NCBI GenBank assembly: GCA_016932415.1
Contig: JAFGCX010000017.1
Location: 32,310 to 96,309 of the forward strand
Direction of reading: 5' to 3'
Source of the DNA: Candidatus Krumholzibacteriota bacterium
GTDB lineage: Bacteria > Krumholzibacteriota > Krumholzibacteriia > Krumholzibacteriales > Krumholzibacteriaceae
DNA: 64,000 nucleotides
The position numbers and the translations under genes are program-made. Shown piece after piece: positions 17,472-25,605 of this stretch; position 1 is the first letter of the stretch; the number at the start of each line of letters is the position of its first letter. The notes below the pieces were generated by a model. The model was not told where the DNA came from and did not search any database. It saw only the letters and a list, made by a program, of their open reading frames with translations.

Positions 17472-17500
17472 CAGACACCACAAAAGGATTCCCAGTCATT

Positions 17501-17531
17501 AAAAAACGCCACGCCCATCAGGGGCGCGGCG
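17501..17531 (-). terminator. Rho-independent terminator of the PadR-MotA-like operon
   Basis: Read on the minus strand, a GC-rich hairpin (stem CGCC/GGCG plus CGCCC/GGGCG with one mismatch, five-base loop) is followed at once by six T. It lies 30 bp past the stop of the gene ending at 17562 and also separates it from the convergent histidine kinase gene. Confidence 0.85.
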
Positions 17532-17561
17532 AACATAAAATCCAGGATTCCACGGCGGGTG

Positions 17562-17948
17562 TTATTTGAGCGCGCCCTTGATCCTGTTGTAGCGGGCAAG
17601 TAGAATAAACCAGACGATACCGGAAACGATCAGGACGTGGATGCCATAAATCGTTGTTGTAAGGGCCTGGCCGAAGCCGGACGCGATAATTGCCGGGGAA
17701 AGCGATTCGGCCCGGGAGATCGCCAGCATCGCGTTATAGATACCGGTGGCCTGTCCCAGAATACCGGTCACGGCGCTAATGACCCCCCAGAAGATTATCG
17801 CGTGCAAACCCTTGAACAGCTGAGCGTTTGAAAGTCCTTTTCTGAAATATAGATCAACGGTCTTTTTAACAACGAGCGCGATTATAGCGAGACTTATTAT
17901 GAACAGGGGCACAGCCCAGGTCCCCATTGAAGTAATGAAGTATCTCAT
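17562..17948 (-). CDS. Small membrane protein resembling MotA/TolQ/ExbB proton-channel subunits
   Basis: A 128-residue protein with about three membrane helices (WAVPLFIISLAIIALVV; LHAIIFWGVISAVTGILGQ; IYGIHVLIVSGIVWFILL). The order of a long helix, then a GxxxAxxG-like TGILGQATGIYNAM segment and an ASGFGQALTTTIYG helix, resembles the conserved core of MotA/TolQ/ExbB, in which the last helices line the ion path. It is shorter than the family norm and has no large cytoplasmic loop. Its last third resembles the C-terminus of the neighbour at 17960 (KAM, SAFKGAVNLAINL), so the two may be paralogous halves. AAAGGAG precedes the start and the gap to the neighbour is 11 bp. The function is unproven. 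Confidence 0.55.
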   Translation of the reverse strand: MRYFITSMGTWAVPLFIISLAIIALVVKKTVDLYFRKGLSNAQLFKGLHAIIFWGVISAVTGILGQATGIYNAMLAISRAESLSPAIIASGFGQALTTTIYGIHVLIVSGIVWFILLARYNRIKGALK

Positions 17949-17959
17949 ATCATCTCCTT

Positions 17960-18703
17960 TTATCTGATATCAAACAACCATTCGGTTTCCGCTTCTTCGA
18001 TTCGCCTGACCCTCCCTGTGATGAAGAACCAGATCAGGCCAATGGCGATAGAGAGAAGAAGACACGTCATCATCATGGCCGAGAGATTTATCGCCAGATT
18101 GACAGCTCCTTTGAAAGCCGAGTCGATATTACCTGGTGCCGCTCTCATCGCTTTGAAGGTCTCAACGGATAATCCGTATACACCAGTAAGGACGCTGCCG
18201 CAGCCAAGGGCGATGAACCACGCGGAACCGGATCGCAGCTTTCCCGTCCCGTGGTCTTTCCTTATGAAAAGAAGGTAGAATTGCCTGACCGTCAAGATTA
18301 TGGCGGTTATGGCGATTCCCAGCAGAGGCCAGGCGTATGGCCCGATCCTGTTAAAAAAGCCGTCAGAAAAAAGATGTGGAACGGAGAAGACAGCGATAGT
18401 AAGAAGGATCACGATTAGCAACGCTTTTTCCCATCTCGATCTTGCCTGTTCCGAAAGACGAGCGAGCAGCCTGTTGATAGCCGTCTGGTGAATATTTACA
18501 AGTTCGGCAAGAGCCGCGTCGGAAATATCGAATTTCTCTCCCGCTCTCTTTTCCGCTTCCGCCTCGCTGAGTCCTTCCGCGACGTAGAGCTTGAACATCT
18601 CTTCCAGGTCAGACCCGACTTCGAGCAGTATTCTTGATTTGTCAGGTTGCGGCAGGTCCAATTTTCGGCTGATCTCCTTCAAAATCGTGCTGAATCTCCT
18701 CAT
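17960..18703 (-). CDS. HAAS-like signalling/membrane protein under PadR control
   Basis: A 247-residue protein. The N-terminal ~95 residues are helical and charged and include EGLSEAEAEKRAGEKF, the pattern of HAAS/DUF1700-type signalling domains that commonly accompany PadR regulators. Four membrane helices follow (ALLIVILLTIAVFSVPHLF; WPLLGIAITAIILTV; WFIALGCGSVLTGVYGL; AINLSAMMMTCLLLSIAIG). The last part resembles the adjacent MotA/TolQ-like protein. Its start overlaps the PadR stop as ATGA, so the two are coupled. A role in envelope sensing is a guess from context. Confidence 0.6.
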   Translation of the reverse strand: MRRFSTILKEISRKLDLPQPDKSRILLEVGSDLEEMFKLYVAEGLSEAEAEKRAGEKFDISDAALAELVNIHQTAINRLLARLSEQARSRWEKALLIVILLTIAVFSVPHLFSDGFFNRIGPYAWPLLGIAITAIILTVRQFYLLFIRKDHGTGKLRSGSAWFIALGCGSVLTGVYGLSVETFKAMRAAPGNIDSAFKGAVNLAINLSAMMMTCLLLSIAIGLIWFFITGRVRRIEEAETEWLFDIR

Positions 18704-19047
18704 TTTCCAGCACCTCCCGTTATATTAAGGAATTGATCGAAGAATTCTTTCCACGCGAGAGCTTGACTGTCAGCGTATTTTTTCCCCCTGGCGGTCAGTG
18801 AATATTGTTTTCTTTTCCGTCTGCTTTCTTCCTTGAGCCATTCGCCCCTGATCTTGCCTTCTTTTTCGAGTTTATGAAGGATGGGGTAGAGAGTTCCATG
18901 ATTGAATCTGAAATAATGACTGCTCTTTTCCTCGATTTCCAGCGCGATCTGATATCCGTGCATCTTTCCCTGGCGAAGCACGGCAAGTATAAGGTCCTCG
19001 TTACAATGTTTTGTGAGGTTCTGTATTTCGAGCCCGTTTTTATCCAT
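18700..19047 (-). CDS. PadR-family transcriptional regulator
   Basis: A 115-residue winged-helix repressor. The PadR core is clear: LILAVLRQGKMHGYQIALEI, then FRFNHGTLYPILHKLEKEG with the recognition helix, and KRKQYSLTARGKKYA for the wing. It is the first gene of a three-gene operon (PadR, HAAS-like, MotA/TolQ-like) linked by an ATGA overlap and an 11-bp gap. A strong promoter lies upstream with TATATA-rich dyads that could be its own operator. PadR proteins of this size usually repress their own operon until an effector binds. Confidence 0.92.
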   Translation of the reverse strand: MDKNGLEIQNLTKHCNEDLILAVLRQGKMHGYQIALEIEEKSSHYFRFNHGTLYPILHKLEKEGKIRGEWLKEESRRKRKQYSLTARGKKYADSQALAWKEFFDQFLNITGGAGK

Positions 19048-19118
19048 CTCTACCTATCCGGGACGTGTTTCGATCCCCGAAGGGCTATATGTATGATCTC
19101 TATATATCGACCATCTAT

Positions 19119-19147
19119 ATAATAACTGGCGGTGTGATTCCTGTCAA
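19119..19147 (-). promoter_or_regulatory. Strong sigma70-type promoter of the padR operon
   Basis: On the minus strand TTGACA (complement of 19142-19147) and TATTAT (complement of 19119-19124) are separated by exactly 17 bp, an almost perfect housekeeping promoter. Immediately downstream (19083-19118) lie TATATAGAT and GATATATAGAGATC, interrupted inverted TATATA blocks that are plausible PadR operators overlapping the start site. Confidence 0.8.
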
Positions 19148-19212
19148 TGTCTTTTGTCGATCTCAATCGTTAAAAACCATTAAGGAAAGCCTGTCATGGG
19201 GGAATGGCAGTG

Positions 19213-20181
19213 TCAGAGGCAGTTTTTTCCCCCGACCGAATCTTTTATGTGGACCAGGCCTTCAGGGTAAGGCGAAAAATAGGTCTGGGATCTCAGATCT
19301 GCCGTTTTAAAACGGGCTATCCACACGCGAAGGAGCAGAAGCAGGGAACTGAGCGGCATTTTCTTTTCCCTGTAGCGTTCCATCGATTCGAGAAAAAACC
19401 CTTTTTCCTCGTGGGTCAGCGTATAGGAAAAATAACTCATCGCGTGAAGAAGAATATTTATATTGGAAGTATATCTTGAGGGTCTTCTCAGCGCGTAATT
19501 GAGATGTCTTCCATAGTCTTCCATTAACTGCCGGGTCGTCCTGCCGTCATGGTCCGAGAGAACCGTTTCAAGAGACCTCTTCTCTTTCGCGTTGTAGGAA
19601 GTGAGAAGAAGGTTGTTTTCCTCGTGGAACCTGGCGATTGCCCCTGCTTTGCCGCTCGAAGCGGCGACGCGGAAGCGGGCCATGGTAAAGATCCTGGTCA
19701 GAAAATGCTCCCTTAATCTCAGATCATCGAGTCTTGTCTCATCCTCGATCGGGAGGTGACCAAATCGCGATAAGACGGAAGAGGCAAAAAATCCCGAACC
19801 CCTTGAGCCCGGTGAAACAGAAGCTGGAGAAGAATATATTTTCACGCCGCCCGGTCCACATGAAGGAGACCTGCTTTTTAAAATAAATCCGTCGATCTTT
19901 TCAAGGCGCTCAAGAAAACGATCTGAAAAATCGATCATCCCGGTTGTAAGATCCCTGCCCGTCGAGGGCTGGAGCAGCCGCAGCGACCCTTTTTCTTCGA
20001 CTATCCTTATCGTGTCCCGCGGAGTCCCCAGGGCGATCGCGACCTCGGGACAGACAGGTATGAAGTCGACATATTTCCCCAAACGCTTGATAAACGGTGC
20101 CGAAACGACCTTGCCGTCATAACGGCAGGCGCTGAATCCGAGACATTCGCTGACTACTATAACGGGCCTGATCTTTTTCAT
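19213..20181 (-). CDS. DUF523 and DUF1722 (YbgA-like) domain protein
   Basis: A 322-residue fusion. Residues ~1-150 are the DUF523 domain with the hallmark cysteines: SECLGFSACRYDG, FIPVCPEVAIALGTPR and LKSRSPSCGPGG. Residues ~165-310 are DUF1722/YbgA (LREHFLTRIFTMARFR, then FHEENNLLLTSYN, NYALRRPSRYTSNINILLHAM, YRE). The conserved cysteines suggest metal or Fe-S binding; the family has been linked to thiouracil-type and stress chemistry in other bacteria, but the reaction here is unknown. AGGAG precedes the ATG. It appears to be a single-gene unit upstream of the padR operon. Confidence 0.85.
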   Translation of the reverse strand: MKKIRPVIVVSECLGFSACRYDGKVVSAPFIKRLGKYVDFIPVCPEVAIALGTPRDTIRIVEEKGSLRLLQPSTGRDLTTGMIDFSDRFLERLEKIDGFILKSRSPSCGPGGVKIYSSPASVSPGSRGSGFFASSVLSRFGHLPIEDETRLDDLRLREHFLTRIFTMARFRVAASSGKAGAIARFHEENNLLLTSYNAKEKRSLETVLSDHDGRTTRQLMEDYGRHLNYALRRPSRYTSNINILLHAMSYFSYTLTHEEKGFFLESMERYREKKMPLSSLLLLLRVWIARFKTADLRSQTYFSPYPEGLVHIKDSVGGKNCL

Positions 20182-20421
20182 TTCTCCTCACCGCGCCGGA
20201 AAAGCCGGCATGCCGGACCGTCGATCTCACCCGGGGAAATTAAACGATCCGCTTTCCGGACACAAACAGAAAAAGAGGTGCCAGGAGGCCGATCCGATTC
20301 AAGACTGGACAAAAATGGCAATGGGAAGTACTCTCTGAAAGAATTTCCGCCTGGTTGCCACCGCTAAGGCAATAAGATCGATCTGTATCAGGGTCCCCGA
20401 GATGAAACGAGGTCATTATAT
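20182..20421. other. Divergent intergenic region, DUF523 gene to ceramidase-like gene
   Basis: Two genes start outwards from this 240-bp stretch, so it must hold two promoters. I see no consensus -35/-10 pair with good spacing. GAGGTC serves as the ribosome site of the rightward gene. Confidence 0.3.
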
Positions 20422-22560
20422 ATGAAGATCGCGAAAACGATAGTACTGATCATCGCATTTCCCGCGATCATTGGTTGTGCCGGGATCTCCGGCCGGCTTC
20501 CAGCTCCCGCAGAACCCGTAGCGAGCGGGGAATTTAACTCGGGCGCCGCTAAGGTCGATATTACGCCGATACCGGGATACCCGATGGGCGGATACGCTAT
20601 CGCGGGATATATATCAAGAGGTGTCTGGACGCGGCTGTACGCAAGGGCGGTATCTTTCGAAGATCCCGAAGGCAGAAGCATGGTGATCGTCTCGGCCGAT
20701 CTCTGGGCGATGCCGGCGGGGCTAGCTGACAGGGTCGCCGAACTGGTAGCCCGGAAACACGGGATCGAGAGACTTTCGAGGGAACAGATGATCCTGGCTG
20801 CTACTCATACTCACAACGGACCCGGCAATTTTTCATCGAGCAAATTCTATAACCAGATGGCTTCTCTGGAAGGCGGGTTCGACCGGGCGCTTTTTGATTT
20901 TCTCGCTGACAGGATAGCCTGGGCTATCGCTGAATCATGGAAGAAGAGAGAACCGGCGGCGGTGCGCTACGCGCAGGGACAGGTACCCGGAATAGCGCGA
21001 AACCGCAGCATCGGACCGTTCAAGAAAAACGGATCGGACGCGCTGGAGCTTATCGAATCCAACAAGGGGCTTCCGGTCAGAAAAACCGATTTTCCCATTG
21101 GCGGCGACAAGGCATATATGGCGATCGACCAGACCCTGAGGATGATCAAGATACAGAGCGCCACGCGTGGCGGTGAGCTTATCGCCGCTCTTGCTTTTTA
21201 CGCGGTACATCCGACCGTCATGAACACGACTACACGGGTATACAGCAGCGATATCTTCGGTGTGGCCACATCGATCGTGGAGAATTCGCTTCACGCAGCT
21301 GGAAGGGGAACGCCTGTTGTCGCGATGATCAACGGAGCCGAGGGAGATGTCGCCGCCAACTGGAAGCGGCGTGACAGGGAGGAGACGATCGAGATCGGAA
21401 GGCTGCTTTCCACCGGGATCCTCGATCTGATCGAGGGTCCGGGCAGTGATATAACCGGTCCGATCAAGTACAGTTTCGGTGAATCCCGCCTTTCGGAACT
21501 GACCGGTCCTGCCTCGGGAGCGTCCACTTTGTGCGGTGCTGAAGCAGACTGGTCATTCCTTCGGGACGCGGGGTTTTATGAGGGGATGAAACAGGAAGAT
21601 CCTGAAAGGCAGATGCCGGGGCAGTGGGTAAAGAGGAATCCTCTTAAGGACGATATCGAATCAAATATGATCAAGTCAGCCTATCCATGGATCGTCAAGA
21701 ACGTCATGCGGCCACCGGCAAGCGTTCCGATAGGAGTCTACGGCATAGGACCGGTGACGATTGCCACCTTGCCGGGGGAATTCACCACTGTGCTGGGTAA
21801 GAGGATAGCGAAAGCAGTAGCGAGGGAGCGTTCAGAGCGCGGGCCGGTTCTCCTGGCCGGGCTTGCCAACGAGTATATCTCGTATTTCTGTACAAGGGAA
21901 GAATATGCCGAGCAGCATTACGAAGGAGCTTCGATGATTTACGGGCCATCGGCCGGAGAACGGATCAGGGATGACCTGGCCGGGTTGGCGAAGACGATGG
22001 ACGGGAAGGAGCCACGGCTGAAAAGCAGGAAGTACAGGTATTCGACAGGATCGGGAAAAAGTTTCGGAGTAAAGCAGTTCGATCTTGTCTCCCACCAGGA
22101 CAGATTGAAAGCTTTTCACTATACCCTTGACGGCCTGTTGCGCGGTGGCGAAAACAGCCTTCCAGTAACGGATAATCCACGTTTTATCTGGATCGATGAT
22201 AATCCCAGATGGTCGGATTACAGGTCTTCGAAACTCTCGCCGATGCCAGCGGTCGCCGTGGAAGTCCTCAGCCCTGACGGATGGAAACGGCTGAAAGTAG
22301 ATGGGATCGATGAGACGGACGAGGGGACCGATTTCGTAACGGCGGTAGTGGCGTCGCTGATAGATAAGACCCGGTGGTCCACTATATGGATCCCACCAGC
22401 GTCGGTAGAAAGCGACCCGGTCTTGCGAGAGGCGGAGTACAGGTTCGTCGTCAGGGGAAATACAGGCTTGTTCATCTCTCCTCCCTTTACGATCGAATCG
22501 GCAAGAGCGAAAAGCGGCCTTACCGGAGTAGCGAGGAAGCCTGTCGAGCGGGAAAGCTGA
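20422..22560 (+). CDS. Neutral/alkaline ceramidase-like lipoprotein
   Basis: A 712-residue protein with a lipoprotein signal (IVLIIAFPAIIGC; lipobox IIGC, Cys near residue 19). The catalytic domain resembles neutral/alkaline non-lysosomal ceramidase (Pfam PF04734): SGAAKVDITPIPGYPMGGY near the N-terminus, the zinc motif ILAATHTHNGPG near 130, FYAVHPTVMN, and MINGAEGDVAANW, followed by an Ig-like C-terminal region. The family hydrolyses the amide bond of ceramides, but many bacterial and candidate-phylum members are uncharacterised and may act on other lipids. It would sit in the outer or inner membrane facing the periplasm or outside. An OsmC-family gene follows 52 bp later. Substrate assignment is uncertain. 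Confidence 0.78.
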   Translation: MKIAKTIVLIIAFPAIIGCAGISGRLPAPAEPVASGEFNSGAAKVDITPIPGYPMGGYAIAGYISRGVWTRLYARAVSFEDPEGRSMVIVSADLWAMPAGLADRVAELVARKHGIERLSREQMILAATHTHNGPGNFSSSKFYNQMASLEGGFDRALFDFLADRIAWAIAESWKKREPAAVRYAQGQVPGIARNRSIGPFKKNGSDALELIESNKGLPVRKTDFPIGGDKAYMAIDQTLRMIKIQSATRGGELIAALAFYAVHPTVMNTTTRVYSSDIFGVATSIVENSLHAAGRGTPVVAMINGAEGDVAANWKRRDREETIEIGRLLSTGILDLIEGPGSDITGPIKYSFGESRLSELTGPASGASTLCGAEADWSFLRDAGFYEGMKQEDPERQMPGQWVKRNPLKDDIESNMIKSAYPWIVKNVMRPPASVPIGVYGIGPVTIATLPGEFTTVLGKRIAKAVARERSERGPVLLAGLANEYISYFCTREEYAEQHYEGASMIYGPSAGERIRDDLAGLAKTMDGKEPRLKSRKYRYSTGSGKSFGVKQFDLVSHQDRLKAFHYTLDGLLRGGENSLPVTDNPRFIWIDDNPRWSDYRSSKLSPMPAVAVEVLSPDGWKRLKVDGIDETDEGTDFVTAVVASLIDKTRWSTIWIPPASVESDPVLREAEYRFVVRGNTGLFISPPFTIESARAKSGLTGVARKPVERES

Positions 22561-22612
22561 TCAAGGCATCGCTGTCAGGCGGCCGCCCCGAAAAACAAAG
22601 GAGAAGGATACG

Positions 22613-23032
22613 ATGTCAAAACAGACGGTCGACCTGAACTGGACAGAGAATATGTCTTTCAGCACGACACTCGACGGGCATGAGATCGTCCTGGACGCCG
22701 GGAGCGGATCGGGAGGGGAGGACAGAGGGCCGAGGCCGAAACAGCTGATGCTTGTAGCTCTTGCCGGATGCACCGGGATGGATGTCGTATCGATATTGAA
22801 AAAAATGAAGGTCGAGATTGAGGGTTTCAGAGTACTTGTCGAGGGGGAGCTGACCGATGAGCACCCGAAGTATTACAGGGCGATGCATGTAATATACGAG
22901 TTTCGCGGAGACGGCCTGCCGATGGACAAACTGGAAAAGGCGGTGAGCCTTTCCGAAGAAAAATACTGCGGCGTGAGCGCTCTATACAAAAAAGCGATAG
23001 AAGTAAGTTCCGAGATCAGGATCGCCGGGTGA
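22613..23032 (+). CDS. OsmC/Ohr-family protein
   Basis: A 139-residue protein of the OsmC fold. It keeps the two conserved cysteines of the peroxidatic centre: one in LVALAGCTGMDVVSILKKM (near residue 48) and one in EEKYCGVSALYKK (near 119). OsmC-family enzymes reduce organic or thiol-linked peroxides with their cysteine pair. The sequence is closer to the YhfA-like branch than to Ohr. GGAGAAGGATACG precedes the ATG. The gene is co-directional with the ceramidase-like gene and its stop lies 4 bp from the convergent mscS stop. Confidence 0.88.
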   Translation: MSKQTVDLNWTENMSFSTTLDGHEIVLDAGSGSGGEDRGPRPKQLMLVALAGCTGMDVVSILKKMKVEIEGFRVLVEGELTDEHPKYYRAMHVIYEFRGDGLPMDKLEKAVSLSEEKYCGVSALYKKAIEVSSEIRIAG

Positions 23033-23036
23033 CGCC

Positions 23037-24086
23037 CTACTGGTTTTCGATGTAGATCGACTGTGTCGGGAAAGCGAATTCTATCCCGTTCTTCTCGAAC
23101 TCTTCCCTGATCCTTAAATTTATCTCCTGCTGGATATCCATATATTTATTATAATCCCTCGTCTCTATGAAATATGCGGTCTCTATATCCTGGCTGTAAT
23201 CACCGAACCCCTGAAAATGGCAGCGGTCGAAAGTCGTCATTTCTGTCGACTCTATGATGTTTTTTATCAGTCCGGGAATGATCCTCAGTTTGTCACCTGG
23301 AGTATTGTACGTCACGCCGATCTTGAATATTGCGCGCCGCCTTTCCATCCGGCGATAGTTGCTCAGTCTCGAGTTGGTAATGTCGGTGTTCGAAAAAACG
23401 AGTTCCTCTCCGCTGAGACTTCTTATCCTCGACGTCTTGATCCCTATATGTTCCACCGTTCCCTTGAACTCACCGATGATGATGAAGTCGCCGATCTCGA
23501 AAGGCTTGTCGAAAAATATAGTGAAATAGCTGAAAAGATCTCCAAGTATCGTCTGGGCGGCAAGGGCGATAGCTATGCCGCCGATCCCGAGTCCGGTGAC
23601 GAGAGCCGTTATCTTAAGTCCAAGATTGTCGAGCAGGATAAGCAGCGCGAATGTCCAGATGATAAGCCTGGCGATCGTGAGTATACCCTTGTAGACATGT
23701 TGCCTGGAATGGTCTGATCCTCTCTTCGCCTGGTATCTGTTCAGCAGGATCGAGATCAGCGCGAGGATGCTTCTTACGGCAAGATAGATTATGACGGCAA
23801 TGCTGGCGACGCTTATCGTTTTTTCAGCGAGAAGGCCGAGTTTCAGCTTGTGGATGCTGATGTAAAAGACGCCGTAATAGAGGATCGGCACAAGCCATTT
23901 GGCACTGGCAAGAAATATGTTATCAACGATTGCCTCTGTTTTTGCAGTCAGCTTCCTGAGACGGCGGAGAATAATTGATTTAAAGATCCATATGACAGCA
24001 ACGCCTGAAAGAAAGTATATTAGAAAAACGAGATAATCCAGGACCCTGTTATTATAGAATATTTTTTGCAAGAATTCCTGATACAT
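23037..24086 (-). CDS. mscS: Small-conductance mechanosensitive channel, MscS family
   Basis: A 349-residue protein with about five membrane helices. The pore helix and following beta domain are typical: LGLKITALVTGLGIGGIAIALAAQ, then LGDLFSYFTIFFDKPFEIGDFI. GTVEHIGIKTSRIRSLSGEELVFSN and the C-terminal alpha/beta domain complete the MscS fold. It opens under membrane tension to release osmolytes during hypo-osmotic shock. The AAAGGAGG ribosome site supports ATG 24086. It lies 110 bp from the oadB stop and may be transcribed separately. Confidence 0.92.
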   Translation of the reverse strand: MYQEFLQKIFYNNRVLDYLVFLIYFLSGVAVIWIFKSIILRRLRKLTAKTEAIVDNIFLASAKWLVPILYYGVFYISIHKLKLGLLAEKTISVASIAVIIYLAVRSILALISILLNRYQAKRGSDHSRQHVYKGILTIARLIIWTFALLILLDNLGLKITALVTGLGIGGIAIALAAQTILGDLFSYFTIFFDKPFEIGDFIIIGEFKGTVEHIGIKTSRIRSLSGEELVFSNTDITNSRLSNYRRMERRRAIFKIGVTYNTPGDKLRIIPGLIKNIIESTEMTTFDRCHFQGFGDYSQDIETAYFIETRDYNKYMDIQQEINLRIREEFEKNGIEFAFPTQSIYIENQ

Positions 24087-24196
24087 CAGGCGCCTCCTTT
24101 TACGGTTTGTGCCATATTAAGGCCGCGGGCCCGCTCGCTCAATGAAAAAAACAGGACAGACAGCGCGGCGGAGTATTTTGGACGGGTCAAGCAGGC

Positions 24197-25561
24197 CTAA
24201 CGGCAGAGCGTAAGAAGGACGCCAGCGGCGACGGCCGATCCGATCACGCCGGCCACGTTCGGGCCCATTGCGTGCATGAGAAGAAAATTTCCCGGGTTCG
24301 CCTTCAACCCGACATCGGTGACTACCCTTGCCGCCATCGGGACGGCCGATACGCCAGCGGCTCCGATCAAAGGATTGATTTTCTCTCTGCTTACGAGGTT
24401 CATCAGCTTGGCAAGTATTATCCCAGCGGCGGTGCCGATGGCAAAAGCTATCATCCCAAGGGCTAGTATTCCAAGAGTCTCGGTGTGGAGGAATTTATCG
24501 GCGGCCAGTTTCGAACCTACCGAAAGACCGAGAAGAATAGTTATCGTATTGATCAGTTCGTTAGCCGCGGTATGCGAGAGCCGTTCCACGACGCCAGATT
24601 CCCTGAGAAGGTTTCCGAACATCAGCATGCCGATCAGCGGGGTCGCTCCGGGAAGGAGAAGTATGCAGAGGCCGAGGACAATGAGCGGGAAGATTATTTT
24701 TTCAACCGCCGAGACTTCCCTGAGCTGTTTCATCTCGATCTCGCGCTCTTTTTTTGAAGTAAGGATCTTCATGATCGGGGGCTGTATTATCGGTACGAGG
24801 GCCATGTATGAATAGGCGGCGACGGCGATCGCGCCGAGCAGGCCAGGGGAAAGCCTTCCCGCGAGAAAGATCGCGGTAGGGCCGTCAGCGCCTCCGATGA
24901 TACCTATCGCAGCGGCATCCTTGAGGGAAAAATCGATCCCGTCAACGGCTCCTGAAAGCCACAACGCTCCGATAAGGGTGGTGAAAATCCCGAACTGGGC
25001 TGCCGCGCCGAGAAGGGCTGTCTTGGGGTGAGCTATCAGTGGTCCGAAATCGGTCATTGCGCCCACTCCCATGAAGATCAGAAGAGGGAATACCCCTGTC
25101 TGAAGGCCAAATGTGTAAAGCATTCCAAGAAAGCCTTCCGGTCCGGATATCGCGGCAAGGGGTATATTGGCAAGTATTCCTCCGAACCCTATCGGAAGAA
25201 GAAGCAGGGGTTCGTACTTGTTGTGTATCGCCAGGTAAATCAGTCCCGTACTTAGAGCGATCATAAGTATCTGGCCGAGACCGGCCGGTATTCGCGCCTC
25301 ACCTTCTGTCCCGGCAGCGACTTCGGCATCAGGGCCCCCGATGAAAGCAAATATCCCGGTAGACTTCCACAATTCCTTTATCTGACTCGCGATTGTAGTC
25401 GTATCGGGGGCTTGCGCGAGTTCAGGCGATCTCACAGCCGGTTTTTCTTCCTGTGAAGAAAGAGTCAGGGGAGATAGAAAAAACCACGATACAACAGCCA
25501 GGAAAAGGATCATCAGGCAATATCGCTCCGGAGATTTAATTTTTCCTGTCACAATGTCCAT
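24197..25561 (-). CDS. oadB: Na+-transporting (oxaloacetate/methylmalonyl-CoA) decarboxylase beta subunit
   Basis: A 454-residue integral membrane protein with about ten helices. The beta-subunit signatures are present: [16 protein letters not shown], whose Asp takes part in Na+/carboxybiotin chemistry, and [18 protein letters not shown] with its Asn and Ser ion ligands. It decarboxylates carboxybiotin and pumps Na+ out of the cell. An N-terminal extension of about 60 residues (a signal-like helix and a polar stretch) precedes the usual start. The gene lies 44 bp after the biotin/carboxyltransferase subunit gene and ends the nadE-oadG-oadA-oadB run. The substrate (oxaloacetate, methylmalonyl-CoA or glutaconyl-CoA) is set by the alpha subunit. 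Confidence 0.92.
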   Translation of the reverse strand: MDIVTGKIKSPERYCLMILFLAVVSWFFLSPLTLSSQEEKPAVRSPELAQAPDTTTIASQIKELWKSTGIFAFIGGPDAEVAAGTEGEARIPAGLGQILMIALSTGLIYLAIHNKYEPLLLLPIGFGGILANIPLAAISGPEGFLGMLYTFGLQTGVFPLLIFMGVGAMTDFGPLIAHPKTALLGAAAQFGIFTTLIGALWLSGAVDGIDFSLKDAAAIGIIGGADGPTAIFLAGRLSPGLLGAIAVAAYSYMALVPIIQPPIMKILTSKKEREIEMKQLREVSAVEKIIFPLIVLGLCILLLPGATPLIGMLMFGNLLRESGVVERLSHTAANELINTITILLGLSVGSKLAADKFLHTETLGILALGMIAFAIGTAAGIILAKLMNLVSREKINPLIGAAGVSAVPMAARVVTDVGLKANPGNFLLMHAMGPNVAGVIGSAVAAGVLLTLCR

Positions 25562-25605
25562 TCGAACGCGACCTTTTCAAAGAAGGCCCCCGGAAGGGGA
25601 GCATC

